Positions 24,434 to 33,036 are shown, counted from the first letter of the stretch. The stretch is DNA of 64,000 bases from an uncultured Cohaesibacter sp. (GCF_963678225.1 NZ_OY782764.1:2671001-2735000), one strand, 5' to 3'. A program made the numbers and translations. The notes: generated from the letters alone by a model not told the origin.

Positions 24434-25507
24434 TCAAGTTTGTTTGATTGATAGTCCTGGTTGGCCATTGTCACATTCAGGGCAACGTCTCTGAAAGATG
24501 TCTGAGCCATTTGCTCCATATCGTTTGCCACAAATCTGGCACTCGATGACATAGATCACCTGATTATGATCGTTTCCCGCAAGATCGGTCTTTCGAATTA
24601 CCGTTTGATTGTTGCGGTTAGTGAACCCGGGACGTGTCGTCAGTGAATTGGACCCTTTGCTAGCAGTATTGCGAACTTTCTTGCTCGTTCCCCGTCTCAA
24701 CTGCTCCTTTGGAGGCCAGGGTGCTCCGAGGATCCATCCCTCAACCAAACCTGTTGCTGCAATTGGTTCTGGTTCGGGGGATTGGAAGGCAGATCGCAGT
24801 TCTCCTGATTTGTCGGCTTCTTGCAGCCATTGCGCTACGGAATAGGCGTCGTGTTGATCCTGAGTGCGATCCCTTCGAGGATAGGAGAAACTCCAGAGGC
24901 GGGGATACGCCTCAGTGATAACTGAAGAACCTTCTGGTGGTGTCCATCCATCGAAGGGCCAGAAATGCAACTGGGGTCGCGCTTCTCGAATGCGCTTTAA
25001 CCAAGGAATGCCCGAATGGGTGGACTTTGCGACTGATCCCTGCACATCGAAATGAAACACCGATTTTGCTGATCCGGTTGCCTCTTCGGTCAGGCGTCGC
25101 CAACGCCTTTCACCCGTCCTTGCTGCTCCATTGCCGACACTGCCGTTTCGAACAAAATCGACATAGGTGTGAAGCTCGTCGGTTGGCCAGTGGGCGCAAA
25201 AGTCTTCAAGGAAGACCTGCCAATCCGGCTCCAGCCTATGTCGCTCGAAATAGCGCATGGGAAAAGAGAAAGCGTGATCAATTCCGACAATTGTTGGAAT
25301 GCTGCTGTCCAGCTCTTCAATCAACCATTCTGCAAGGCCACGCCGGGTCCAGTATTTCTTAGGACCGGGGGGAGGGAGGACTTCCTCAGCCTCGCTGCCG
25401 TCAATGGTTTGATAAACCCGCAGTCCCTTGAGACTTGCTTCAGCTGTTTCTGCTCCAGAGTAATCGATGCCAATGGTTCGTTTGAACCTGCGTGCTGAGC
25501 TTGTCAT
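24434..25507 (-). CDS. RNase H-fold (DUF429-like) protein with zinc ribbon
   Basis: From the ATG at 25507, which overlaps the upstream stop (ATGA), the protein has 357 residues. It opens with a beta-strand ending in GIDYSGA (Asp at residue 15), followed by a second Asp-containing strand (IPTIVGIDHAFSFP) and a late Asp (DQHDAYSVAQWL), the layout of RNase H-like DUF429 proteins. The C-terminus adds a CxxC...CxxC zinc ribbon (CQICGKRYGANG ... CPECD). Coupling to the DUF3883 protein suggests a two-gene nuclease unit. The longer frame beginning at 25621 lies within the upstream gene and is not the likely start. Confidence 0.6.
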   Translation of the reverse strand: MTSSARRFKRTIGIDYSGAETAEASLKGLRVYQTIDGSEAEEVLPPPGPKKYWTRRGLAEWLIEELDSSIPTIVGIDHAFSFPMRYFERHRLEPDWQVFLEDFCAHWPTDELHTYVDFVRNGSVGNGAARTGERRWRRLTEEATGSAKSVFHFDVQGSVAKSTHSGIPWLKRIREARPQLHFWPFDGWTPPEGSSVITEAYPRLWSFSYPRRDRTQDQHDAYSVAQWLQEADKSGELRSAFQSPEPEPIAATGLVEGWILGAPWPPKEQLRRGTSKKVRNTASKGSNSLTTRPGFTNRNNQTVIRKTDLAGNDHNQVIYVIECQICGKRYGANGSDIFQRRCPECDNGQPGLSIKQT

Positions 25508-26334
25508 TGGAAGCTCGCCTGAAAGTTTGTGGCGGTAAGAGACACGTGAGCGTCTAAAGGTGGGCGCAGCTCGAATGCCTTTGGTCCGCGAGCAAATTCG
25601 TAGAGCCGGAATAGATACCAATCCTCTCGCCTCTCGTCAGCAACCTCAAGCTCGTTACGGGAGATATGGAACGGTGTCCGCTCCCACCCGTTTGTGGTCT
25701 TAACCTCGATCAGGCGATCTTTGCCTTCGGGGGTGGAACTGGCGATGTCATATCCAGCTCCATCACCGTCTTCCTTTGAAATCCAACGAACGCGTCGTGC
25801 GAGATCATCTCTTCCATTTTGCTGAAGCGTCATGCGTTCATGGTGAAATACGCGCTCTTCGCCTGCATGCCCCAAATCGCGATTGCGCTCATCCCGTCCG
25901 GCAACATCGAAGCGCCGAGCGACACGTTGCATTTGTTCGACTTCATCAGAGGGAGGTGCATTGCGCATGGTTGGGGCCACGCCGATGTAAAGGGCTCCTG
26001 CTTCGGCCAGTTGGTGACTTTCTGTTTGATGCAGAGAGACTTCCCATTCTGGATGGTGTGCAAGCCATCTGGAAATAGCCTCTGCAAGTGCCATCTGAAA
26101 ATTAAACCGAGGCTTATAGCCCTGAATGGTCGGCAGCCCAAGGCCGATGCAAGCAGCAGACACATTGCACAATTTGAACTCGATTGAACCGCGGCTGCGA
26201 CCAATCTGTTCCTGCAATGCCCTGTTCATTGCCGCCTTGTTGTAGCTGCGCCCCGACAGTTCATCACTCAGCATCATGAAATACGATGCCACGGTGATGT
26301 CGTTTTCGGTGTCTGACCAATTCTCTGAACTCAT
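25504..26334 (-). CDS. DUF3883 PD-(D/E)xK nuclease-like protein
   Basis: A 276-residue protein whose C-terminal half is a DUF3883 domain: Glu160 in GHAGEERVFHHER, then GAGYDI (Asp196) and RLIEVKTT (Glu210, Lys212), the D-x(n)-ExK signature of restriction-like nucleases. The N-terminal half is helical and may recognise a partner or DNA (RSYNKAAMNRALQEQIGRSR). DUF3883 domains are frequent in defence islands and in restriction-like systems. It is translationally coupled to the RNase H-fold gene that follows. The target is unknown. Confidence 0.7.
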   Translation of the reverse strand: MSSENWSDTENDITVASYFMMLSDELSGRSYNKAAMNRALQEQIGRSRGSIEFKLCNVSAACIGLGLPTIQGYKPRFNFQMALAEAISRWLAHHPEWEVSLHQTESHQLAEAGALYIGVAPTMRNAPPSDEVEQMQRVARRFDVAGRDERNRDLGHAGEERVFHHERMTLQQNGRDDLARRVRWISKEDGDGAGYDIASSTPEGKDRLIEVKTTNGWERTPFHISRNELEVADERREDWYLFRLYEFARGPKAFELRPPLDAHVSLTATNFQASFQ

Positions 26335-26888
26335 AACGGGAAGCTACCGTGGATCTGGCCAGATGTCATCGGAGATTTCAGCAACATAAAAGCAAATAGA
26401 CATTGTGTTGTGGTTGTTGGGTTTGCATTTGGTGGACATCGGCCCAGAGCCGTCGTTCATACACAATTACGGAATGGTCACTCCCCACCCCGTAGTTGCC
26501 ATTCAATTTGCAAGTAATAGTGAACACTTCGCGTCATTCTTTCATTCATGGCGAGCGTCTCGAAAGCAGATGTCACCAACTGTCCTGAGAAAGGCTCTCA
26601 AGATTAATCCAGCGAGAGAAACCAGAAAATGGCACGCAAACTGGAAGCCATTTACACGTGACCTTGTTGTTCCATTTTTGCGACCGTCAGGTGGAAAACG
26701 GCTTCCTCTTGCAGAGAGAGCGCTAGTACCATTGTCGCACATCGGCACCGGTTAGACCTATTTATAAAGCTGGGGAGACTATTAAGATGAAACCCAATGT
26801 CATTTGGCCATTGAGAAGCTGGCGGATAGGATACACCTAATAGGCACGAACAACGTGTTGAGGTATCGTATAATCAAAGGAAGAGACT
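26335..26888. other. Gene-free gap with promoter-like end
   Basis: In this 554-base stretch between divergent genes I see no protein of normal composition; the one longer frame (26405-26755) has no RBS and unlikely residues. A TATAAT at 26869-26874 lies just before the next plus-strand gene, without a good -35 box at standard distance. This could be a promoter for the ATP-grasp-like gene. Confidence 0.45.
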
Positions 26889-28286
26889 TTGAACAGTTCG
26901 CACGAGAAATTTGATCAACCAGACGTATGGGCTTTCAGAAAAGACAAAACGTTGGATCGGTTGGCAGAAACGTTCAACGTCGCTCAGTTCGTCAGCTTTG
27001 CCCCGGCAGAAGAGGGGCCAGTACAGCAATTCTGCCGCATCGCTGATATCGAAGCGAACCATCAGTTCGAATCAGTTGCCGAGGCAATACAGACTCTTTT
27101 CGAGCGCAGTTCCGAGGGTACGGTTAACGTTCGTAGCTTCAGCGCTCATCAATCCCAAAGCAGGGAGTTCCTCTATGGCGTCGACAATGTCGATGCTACT
27201 GTCGACGCGGTTAAGCGCTTCACTGACGAAGGGGCGTTCACGATCGTCAACGAGACGATCGATGTTTCGGATGGAGGCGTATCAGGTGTTGTGATGGGCG
27301 ACGTTGTCGAATTCCGCCCTGACATGACACCCCGTGGTGTCGAAAAGCCTGGCTTCGCACGACTTCCGACAGAGTGGGCCATTCATCTTTTCAAGACAGT
27401 GTATGGAATTGATGTCGATTTCTCCGGAGGCCGAAAAGGACGACTTGAATTTAGTCTGCACCCCAGGCCTAGGGGTTGGAAGCAGGATAATGTAATCTTC
27501 TGGGAGCATTCCGACGACTTTTTTCCTACGGGATCTATCAAGGTTGAGTGGCCAAACGATTTCAGTCGCATGATCGGTGATAAAGCTTATGGGCTGTTGA
27601 TCGCTGATATGAGCGGCTTTCTCGTTCCAAGAACCACCGTTTTAGGCCGGCGTGTCGCGCCATTCTCATTTGGACATGGAACTGGCCTTGAGGAAATTTG
27701 GATACGAACGAGCCCGCGTGAGCAGGTGCCCGGTAAGTTCACCACTGCGCGCGGGTGGCACGATCCGTTCGCCTTACTGCAGCGCGAGGATCCAGACGGT
27801 ACCGCAATTTCTTCAGTGCTTGCCCAGAAAGGCGTAGCGGCTCAATGGTCAGGCGCGGCCATCGAGACGTCAAGTGGAGACCTCGTGGTCGAGGGCATCA
27901 AAGGGACCGGGGACCGCTTCATGGTTGGACTGGCGAACCCCGAACCGATTCCCGAACCCGTTCTTTCGCGTGTGTATGAAGTTCATGGCCGACTACGTGG
28001 CATTCTTGGTGCGACGAGGTTTGAATGGGTCTTTGACGGGACTGAACTCTGGATCGTCCAGCTACATAGTGGAGCTAGCGTATCGAACGGCGATACCATT
28101 GTGCCAGGAGATGCAAGTGAATGGGTGGGCTTCGACGTGTCTCAGGGACTGGAAGCTCTAAGGTTGCTTTCCGCCAATTTGAAACCAAACACGGGTATTG
28201 TGCTTGATCGTAGAATCGGACTAACCAGCCACATTGCGGATGTCTTGCGGAAGGCTGGTGTGCCAGCACGAGTCAGTGCACGATAG
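26889..28286 (+). CDS. PEP-synthase-like ATP-grasp protein, defence island
   Basis: A 465-residue protein starting at TTG with AAAGGA upstream. I recognise no exact family. Two C-terminal segments resemble PEP synthase / pyruvate phosphate dikinase: FEWVFDGTELWIVQLHSG (378-395), like the last strand of the PPDK-type ATP-grasp domain, and GLTSH (444-448) followed by IADVLRKAGVPA, like the phospho-His loop of the swivelling domain. The catalytic state is uncertain. It may therefore bind ATP and transfer phosphate through His448. It is followed by a small helical protein and a dGTPase-type gene on the same strand. Confidence 0.45.
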   Translation: MNSSHEKFDQPDVWAFRKDKTLDRLAETFNVAQFVSFAPAEEGPVQQFCRIADIEANHQFESVAEAIQTLFERSSEGTVNVRSFSAHQSQSREFLYGVDNVDATVDAVKRFTDEGAFTIVNETIDVSDGGVSGVVMGDVVEFRPDMTPRGVEKPGFARLPTEWAIHLFKTVYGIDVDFSGGRKGRLEFSLHPRPRGWKQDNVIFWEHSDDFFPTGSIKVEWPNDFSRMIGDKAYGLLIADMSGFLVPRTTVLGRRVAPFSFGHGTGLEEIWIRTSPREQVPGKFTTARGWHDPFALLQREDPDGTAISSVLAQKGVAAQWSGAAIETSSGDLVVEGIKGTGDRFMVGLANPEPIPEPVLSRVYEVHGRLRGILGATRFEWVFDGTELWIVQLHSGASVSNGDTIVPGDASEWVGFDVSQGLEALRLLSANLKPNTGIVLDRRIGLTSHIADVLRKAGVPARVSAR

Positions 28287-28379
28287 TCTTTGTCAAAACA
28301 GATTTAGTAAACCAATCGTTAACCAATGATGGCGCAGGTTTGTTATACCTCATCTTAAGCGCTGAGTAGGAGCAAAAAC

Positions 28380-28514
28380 ATGGCATACACAGCAGTAATC
28401 GAAGCCCGTAAGGCAGCAGAAGCTAATCAGGAGAGTGTTCGCGAAGCAGTACGGCTATGGCTAGAGCTCAAGCGCGAGAAGGAAGCTCAAAAGTTGGTGT
28501 CTGCGCGGTCATAG
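28380..28514 (+). CDS. Small 44-residue helical protein upstream of dGTPase
   Basis: This short gene has AGGAG well placed before the ATG and encodes a highly charged, Ala/Glu/Arg-rich helix (MAYTAVIEARKAAEANQESV onward). Its stop lies eight bases before the dGTPase start, so the two would be co-translated. It could be a regulator or antitoxin-like partner; no family is recognised. Confidence 0.55.
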   Translation: MAYTAVIEARKAAEANQESVREAVRLWLELKREKEAQKLVSARS

Positions 28515-28522
28515 GTACTCTG

Positions 28523-29944
28523 ATGATGCTTACAAGGATGTACAGGGAGGGGGACTTTCTACGTCAGAACGGTGAGGTTGATAAGCCTGATCCTTGGAGG
28601 CCCGCTTTTGTCCGTGATTACGGCAGGATCATTCACAGCGCAAGTTTTAGGCGACTGCAAGGAAAAACGCAAGTTTTCCCGGGACATGAGTCCGACTTCT
28701 TCCGGAACCGGCTTACGCATTCGCTTGAAGTTGCGCAAATCGCGGAAGGTATCGCAGACCGCCTAAATCACGTCTACAAGACGCATATAGGCAACGTGGA
28801 GATCAATAGCAGGCTGTGTGCGGCAGCTGGTCTAATTCACGACATCGGGCATCCACCGTTCGGTCACAACGGAGAGCGGGCGCTTGACGAAAAGATGAGA
28901 ATGTATGGAGGGTTTGAAGGCAACGCTCAGACGCTTCGCATATTGAGCCGCCTCGAGAAAAAAGCAAAATACAAGAACCCGAAAGATGGTGACTCGCGCG
29001 CAGGGATGAATCTATGCTTTCGAACTCTGGGGTCTATTCTGAAATATGACTTTGAGATCCCTTTTGAAAGACCAGATGATTCCAAACCGAAAAAGGGTTA
29101 CTACGCCTCTGAAGCGAATATAGTCGAGGAAATAAAGCGGAACGTAATCGGAGAAAGGAAGCTGCCTGAAGGCCGCAAGTTCAAGACGGTTGAATGTGCT
29201 ATAATGGATATAGCTGACGATATCGCCTACTCAGTTTATGATCTAGAAGACAGCCTCAAGGCGGGCTTTCTGACACCAGCTTCTATACTGTCGACCGACC
29301 ATGAGTTGTTGAAACGGGTTGCCAAAGTAGTTACCGAGCAGCTGAAGGATGACGTGGGAGAACCCGTCACTGAGGCTCAAGTCCACTCCAAACTTTTTGA
29401 TGTCTTCGGCGATATTTTTAGTTTCGAAAAATCTAAGACTTTGGGTGATAATGACGAGCGAAAACAGGATGATATCGCTAACTTCGTCAGTGTGATGCAA
29501 GCTTCCCGCGATCTTAACATGGATGCGGGCAATAGGATGAAGTTGTCTTCTGAATTGGTACACGAATTCATCAACGATGTCGTGCTGACGAAGAACGAGG
29601 AGCTTCCTGCGCTTTCAATAGTTAAACTGAAAAAGGAAACTCGAATAAAAGTAGAGGTCCTCAAACAGTATACCTACCTGTCAACGATCTACTCGAATCG
29701 TGTGAAGCTCGGCGAATATCGCGGCACCGAGCTTGTAAGCGACATTTTTGATGCCCTACAAAAAAAGAATGGTTATCTACTTATGCCTGACGACGTGCGT
29801 AGACTTGTTGAGGATGCGGATGGAGAGGCGCTGAAGGCGCGCCATATTTGCGATTTCGTGGCTGGTATGACGGATAGGTACGCGGTGGAGTTTTGGGCGA
29901 GACTCCGATCCGATTCTGCAGAAAGCATGTTCAAGCCGATCTAG
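28523..29944 (+). CDS. dGTPase-type HD triphosphohydrolase
   Basis: From the ATG at 28523 the protein has 473 residues, the size of bacterial dGTPases (Dgt). It carries RLTHSLEVAQ, then HDIGHPPFGHNGE, and a later Asp in ECAIMDIADDIAYSVYD, which together give the H...HD...D metal site. The N-terminus with FRRLQGKTQVF and the ESDFFRNRLTHS segment is characteristic of the family. The enzyme would release triphosphate from dGTP or related dNTPs. In defence islands such enzymes starve phages of nucleotides; that role here is inference from context. The frame is open further upstream but overlaps the small gene. Confidence 0.85.
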   Translation: MMLTRMYREGDFLRQNGEVDKPDPWRPAFVRDYGRIIHSASFRRLQGKTQVFPGHESDFFRNRLTHSLEVAQIAEGIADRLNHVYKTHIGNVEINSRLCAAAGLIHDIGHPPFGHNGERALDEKMRMYGGFEGNAQTLRILSRLEKKAKYKNPKDGDSRAGMNLCFRTLGSILKYDFEIPFERPDDSKPKKGYYASEANIVEEIKRNVIGERKLPEGRKFKTVECAIMDIADDIAYSVYDLEDSLKAGFLTPASILSTDHELLKRVAKVVTEQLKDDVGEPVTEAQVHSKLFDVFGDIFSFEKSKTLGDNDERKQDDIANFVSVMQASRDLNMDAGNRMKLSSELVHEFINDVVLTKNEELPALSIVKLKKETRIKVEVLKQYTYLSTIYSNRVKLGEYRGTELVSDIFDALQKKNGYLLMPDDVRRLVEDADGEALKARHICDFVAGMTDRYAVEFWARLRSDSAESMFKPI

Positions 29945-30051
29945 TCGATACACGTGGACAGCATAGAGGCACCCCACTTTGCTATATAGATATGGGTGGA
30001 ACTGCCATGCGCTGGCATGTCGGAACACATGGAAGGAATCTCGGATTTCGG

Positions 30052-30702
30052 TTAGAAGGAAAATCCTAGCTGTGGGTTAGTTGCCGATACTTCCCATCGC
30101 CAAATCCATGCATCGAATTCACGGCGGGAGACTGACAGCAGATCGGCGGCGTAGCAGAAGACCGATTTTAGGAAATCGTAATCTTCCTCAACGACGCCAA
30201 CACGTTTGGCAAAGGTTCGTACGTGCCTATCAACTGCAATAGAGTCGATGCCAACCAAGCATTGCATATAGTCAACAGTTTTCGGACCTACCCCCCTCAC
30301 ACCAAGCAAGGCTTCTACGAAGGATGCGTCTTGCAAATGATCCTTTAAAGTAGCCGCATTCTCTACTGAGCGCTCGCTCAGGAAGCCGACAAGCGCTTTG
30401 AAGCGATCGATCTTTTCGTGATGGTCCCAGTTTAGGAAGTGGTCTGTTTCTCCTCGCCCAACTAGAGCTACAAGTTCGGAAGTGCAATCAAGACCGGGAA
30501 AGTCCTCTAGAATAGCCGAGACGCGAGGAAGAACGACGGACCTGTAATTTAGGCCCGCCTGCAGAATGCAGTCCGCTATGATGGCACCCATATGCTGGCA
30601 AGAGGGGCGAACCGCCTCTCCGTTGATATCGGCTCCGACCTCAAGGGCGTAATTAGCCACGCGACGAGCAGAAACTAGCATGTGTATCGCAGAAGAATGC
30701 AT
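30052..30702 (-). CDS. HhH-GPD DNA glycosylase/lyase (OGG/Nth-like)
   Basis: A 216-residue protein with the helix-hairpin-helix signature LLGVRGVGPKTVDYMQCLVG followed by SIAVDRHV. Lys141 and Asp158 occupy the places of the catalytic Lys and Asp of OGG1/Nth-type bifunctional glycosylases. No [4Fe-4S] Cys cluster follows, unlike Nth. It should excise a modified base and possibly cleave the strand. It is the last gene of a four-gene operon with QueC and a deoxyribosyltransferase fusion, starting one base after the queC stop. OGG-like and QueC-like proteins also accompany type IV CBASS. Confidence 0.8.
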   Translation of the reverse strand: MHSSAIHMLVSARRVANYALEVGADINGEAVRPSCQHMGAIIADCILQAGLNYRSVVLPRVSAILEDFPGLDCTSELVALVGRGETDHFLNWDHHEKIDRFKALVGFLSERSVENAATLKDHLQDASFVEALLGVRGVGPKTVDYMQCLVGIDSIAVDRHVRTFAKRVGVVEEDYDFLKSVFCYAADLLSVSRREFDAWIWRWEVSATNPQLGFSF

Positions 30703-30703
30703 T

Positions 30704-31345
30704 TTAGTCGACCTGGGCTTTAGAGATTACGACAGCAGCATCCTTTAGCGCATGAAGGCGCTCGACGCAATTCGGGCAGGCACCACAGGGGAAATCGCTT
30801 GCAGCTTGGCACGAAAATGTGCGGCCGATAGGAACACCGCGACGCAGCGCCTCCTCGACAACAGTGGTTTTTGATGAAAAGCGGAATGGAGAGGTGAAAC
30901 GGACAGGACCAATATTGTCAATCAAGCCGTCCATTTGGTTCATGAACTCAGCGGTGCAGTCAATTTCCTTGGCGTGGTTACTATTAATGAAACCCGTATA
31001 AACATCAAAAATACCCAGCGTCTGGGCTCGAGCCGCCGCCGCCGCGAAGAATAGCAGTGTCCGATATGGCACGTACAAATCGTCGTCAGCGACGTTGTCT
31101 TCCCAAAGGTTTGCTTCTTTTATAAGGCGAGATGTAGATCCTTTGAAAATATCGGAAATATCGCAGCGTTCGGGGCTTCTCATGTCGCGTGGTAGAACTT
31201 CGTTGACCCTACCCCATTCCGTCTCGACACAGTGCTGGCCGTAGTCAAAGAATAGAGGAAACACATCGATACCATCTGCAAATAGACCATAAGCGACGGT
31301 AGTTGAGTCAAGGCCGCCCGAAGCAAGAAGAACCGCTTTTTTCAT
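30704..31345 (-). CDS. queC: QueC-family 7-cyano-7-deazaguanine synthase-like
   Basis: A 213-residue protein with the N-type ATP pyrophosphatase P-loop SGGLDST at residues 9-15 and a complete QueC zinc site (Cys179, Cys187, Cys190, Cys193). Canonical QueC converts carboxydeazaguanine to preQ0 with ATP and ammonia. No queD, queE, queF or folE lies nearby, and the partners are a deoxyribosyltransferase fusion, a glycosylase and a small Gly-tailed protein. A role in defence-linked nucleobase or protein modification is therefore more likely than housekeeping queuosine synthesis. It overlaps the upstream gene by ATGA. Confidence 0.8.
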   Translation of the reverse strand: MKKAVLLASGGLDSTTVAYGLFADGIDVFPLFFDYGQHCVETEWGRVNEVLPRDMRSPERCDISDIFKGSTSRLIKEANLWEDNVADDDLYVPYRTLLFFAAAAARAQTLGIFDVYTGFINSNHAKEIDCTAEFMNQMDGLIDNIGPVRFTSPFRFSSKTTVVEEALRRGVPIGRTFSCQAASDFPCGACPNCVERLHALKDAAVVISKAQVD

Positions 31346-32664
31346 TGCTGTGCCATCCAGAGTTTTGAAACGGCATCATACAGGCCGTTCAAGCATTGAT
31401 CCAAGTTATCAGAATAACAGGCGCTTCCGCCAGCAACCATTGTGTTATGGTTCTCACTGCGGGGATCGAATGTAATGACCGGTTGTTTCCTCGCCATGGC
31501 GTAGCCCATCTCAATCAGAGACCCAGGATCTCTATTCAGCGGAATGGCAAATACGAGCGCACATTCGGCGAGGATTCCAAGATCCTTGGCGAATGTCTGC
31601 GCCAAAACGGCATCCGAGCTTCCAAGCGGAAGCTCTCCATTCTCTTCGACAGGACGCCGGACATAGAAATTGTGGTATTTCAGCGCGTCTATTGCTCGGT
31701 CGATTTCAGGTTTGTCGATATAAGAAAAGTCCGGGGCAGCCAGATAAATGGAAAAGCTTCGCCTTGCGTGCCACGGCAAGACTGTTCCTCCGAGGTCGCG
31801 TAGCTCATCTACAGAAAGCTTGAGCGATCGTTCTACGTCCCGCTTGAAATCATCCGGATAGGTGGTTTGTGAATAGACTGTAGCAGCACTTGCACCCCTC
31901 CATGCAGCGTCTTCCCATGAGCTCCCTGACAATCCAACCATGACGGCGCTATAGACATCACCAACTCCTACGGAATTCACAGTAACTGACAACTGAGCGG
32001 GTATTGCTTCGACAGAACCGTTTGAAAGGTTGAAGAGACGACTCCCACCCCGGTTTTCTTTAAGGAGGAAAACGTCAGCGCCCAGTTTTTCGATAAGAGC
32101 CAACATAGCATCAATATTTTCTGATCCTACCCGCATGAAGAGCGGAGACGATGTCGAAATCACGATCGCATTGATACTGCCCACGAACGGCGCCAGAACG
32201 GACAGGTCCTCCGTGTCATATGCTATATCGAAACTAAAGCGTGCCTGACTAGAAAAGACGCTTCGAAGCTGAGCGAGATCGAAGCCGCCTGGAAAAATCA
32301 GAACCTCTCTATATGCATCGAGCGATTTCCCGATTTCGTTAATAGTGATTTTCTTCTCACCACGGAGCAAATCCTCGTATCCTTGATCAGCGACCTCCGT
32401 CGGGTCAATGATCACCATAACACCAGGAGACCCGGTTACTTCTCCAAGCCAGACGAATTCATGACAACCGTGGGCGTTGAGATACTGTTCTGCCTGATCA
32501 AAAACATAATGTGGGCAAACAGCCGCAACAGCATAATCTATGCTGCTTGCCCATAACCCACGAGCTGCGTGAATTATACCACCCAGTCGTAGCTTACATT
32601 CGGCGCCGGGGCGGGCTGCAGTAAAGTCGACAATAATCTCGCCGACGAGCAATAGGGGTAGCAT
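31342..32664 (-). CDS. PfkB-family kinase / nucleoside deoxyribosyltransferase fusion
   Basis: A 440-residue two-domain protein. Residues 1-290 form a ribokinase/PfkB fold, with the C-terminal motif as GVGDVYSAV (catalytic Asp236, Val replacing the usual Ala of GAGD). Residues 303-435 form a nucleoside 2-deoxyribosyltransferase-like domain with IYLAAPDF, and GSLIEMGYA carrying the nucleophile-type Glu385. Kinases of this fold phosphorylate nucleosides or sugars, and deoxyribosyltransferases swap or remove bases on deoxynucleosides. The fusion suggests sequential handling of a modified base or nucleotide made with QueC. It starts ten bases after the small Gly-tailed gene. Confidence 0.8.
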   Translation of the reverse strand: MLPLLLVGEIIVDFTAARPGAECKLRLGGIIHAARGLWASSIDYAVAAVCPHYVFDQAEQYLNAHGCHEFVWLGEVTGSPGVMVIIDPTEVADQGYEDLLRGEKKITINEIGKSLDAYREVLIFPGGFDLAQLRSVFSSQARFSFDIAYDTEDLSVLAPFVGSINAIVISTSSPLFMRVGSENIDAMLALIEKLGADVFLLKENRGGSRLFNLSNGSVEAIPAQLSVTVNSVGVGDVYSAVMVGLSGSSWEDAAWRGASAATVYSQTTYPDDFKRDVERSLKLSVDELRDLGGTVLPWHARRSFSIYLAAPDFSYIDKPEIDRAIDALKYHNFYVRRPVEENGELPLGSSDAVLAQTFAKDLGILAECALVFAIPLNRDPGSLIEMGYAMARKQPVITFDPRSENHNTMVAGGSACYSDNLDQCLNGLYDAVSKLWMAQQ

Positions 32665-32673
32665 GTAAGATAC

Positions 32674-33036
32674 TCACTGAGCTGTGAAGTCTGCAGATAC
32701 CACTGGTATTGGCAATATCGTGGAAGCCGTAACGACGCCTACATAGGAAAGACCATCCTTCATGCAGGCTGCGAGATAATTAAAGCTGGTAGGTAACGCT
32801 CCAACTTTTACACCCTGCTGAGTTGCAGCAAAAAGTCGTTTTTGGTGTACTATTACCATCTCAGTTCCAACAGGAGGCAAGTCAGCGTGCGTTTTGAAGT
32901 AATCACACAGCTCGATCTCTTCAAGAGAACATGAGAAAGCCTGTCGACAACGATCGACCCCGCTGGTTCCTCCTGTTCCGTCATTGTTCCTAGAGCCCGA
33001 ATAATCTGAAAAATTGCCGGATCCGGTACTTCCCAT
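32674..33036 (-). CDS. Small Gly-tailed protein heading the QueC operon
   Basis: A 120-residue protein preceded by a strong TAGGAGG RBS. It starts Met-Gly-Ser and has a flexible, Gly/Ser/Asn-rich tail of about 28 residues, then CRQAFSCSLEEIELCDYFK and a small beta-rich domain (VGTEMVIVHQKRLFAATQQG ... YVGVVTASTILPIPVV). Met before Gly is normally removed, which would leave an N-terminal glycine on an exposed tail. I recall reports that QueC-like enzymes of type IV CBASS and Qat attach a deazaguanine to the N-terminus of a partner protein; this protein has the features of such a partner. No family name is assigned. Confidence 0.6.
   Translation of the reverse strand: MGSTGSGNFSDYSGSRNNDGTGGTSGVDRCRQAFSCSLEEIELCDYFKTHADLPPVGTEMVIVHQKRLFAATQQGVKVGALPTSFNYLAACMKDGLSYVGVVTASTILPIPVVSADFTAQ

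Noticed and set aside
26405-26755. A 116-codon plus-strand frame in the gap before the ATP-grasp-like gene
   Set aside because: No RBS, irregular composition and no recognisable pattern.
30052-33036. Classification as a type IV CBASS operon
   Set aside because: QueC and OGG-like genes are present, but I see no CD-NTase cyclase, no effector of CBASS type and no TGT-like gene in the neighbourhood.
30052-33036. Classification as a Dpd-type 7-deazaguanine DNA modification cluster
   Set aside because: No DpdA-like transglycosylase, DpdB, FolE, QueD or QueE is encoded nearby.
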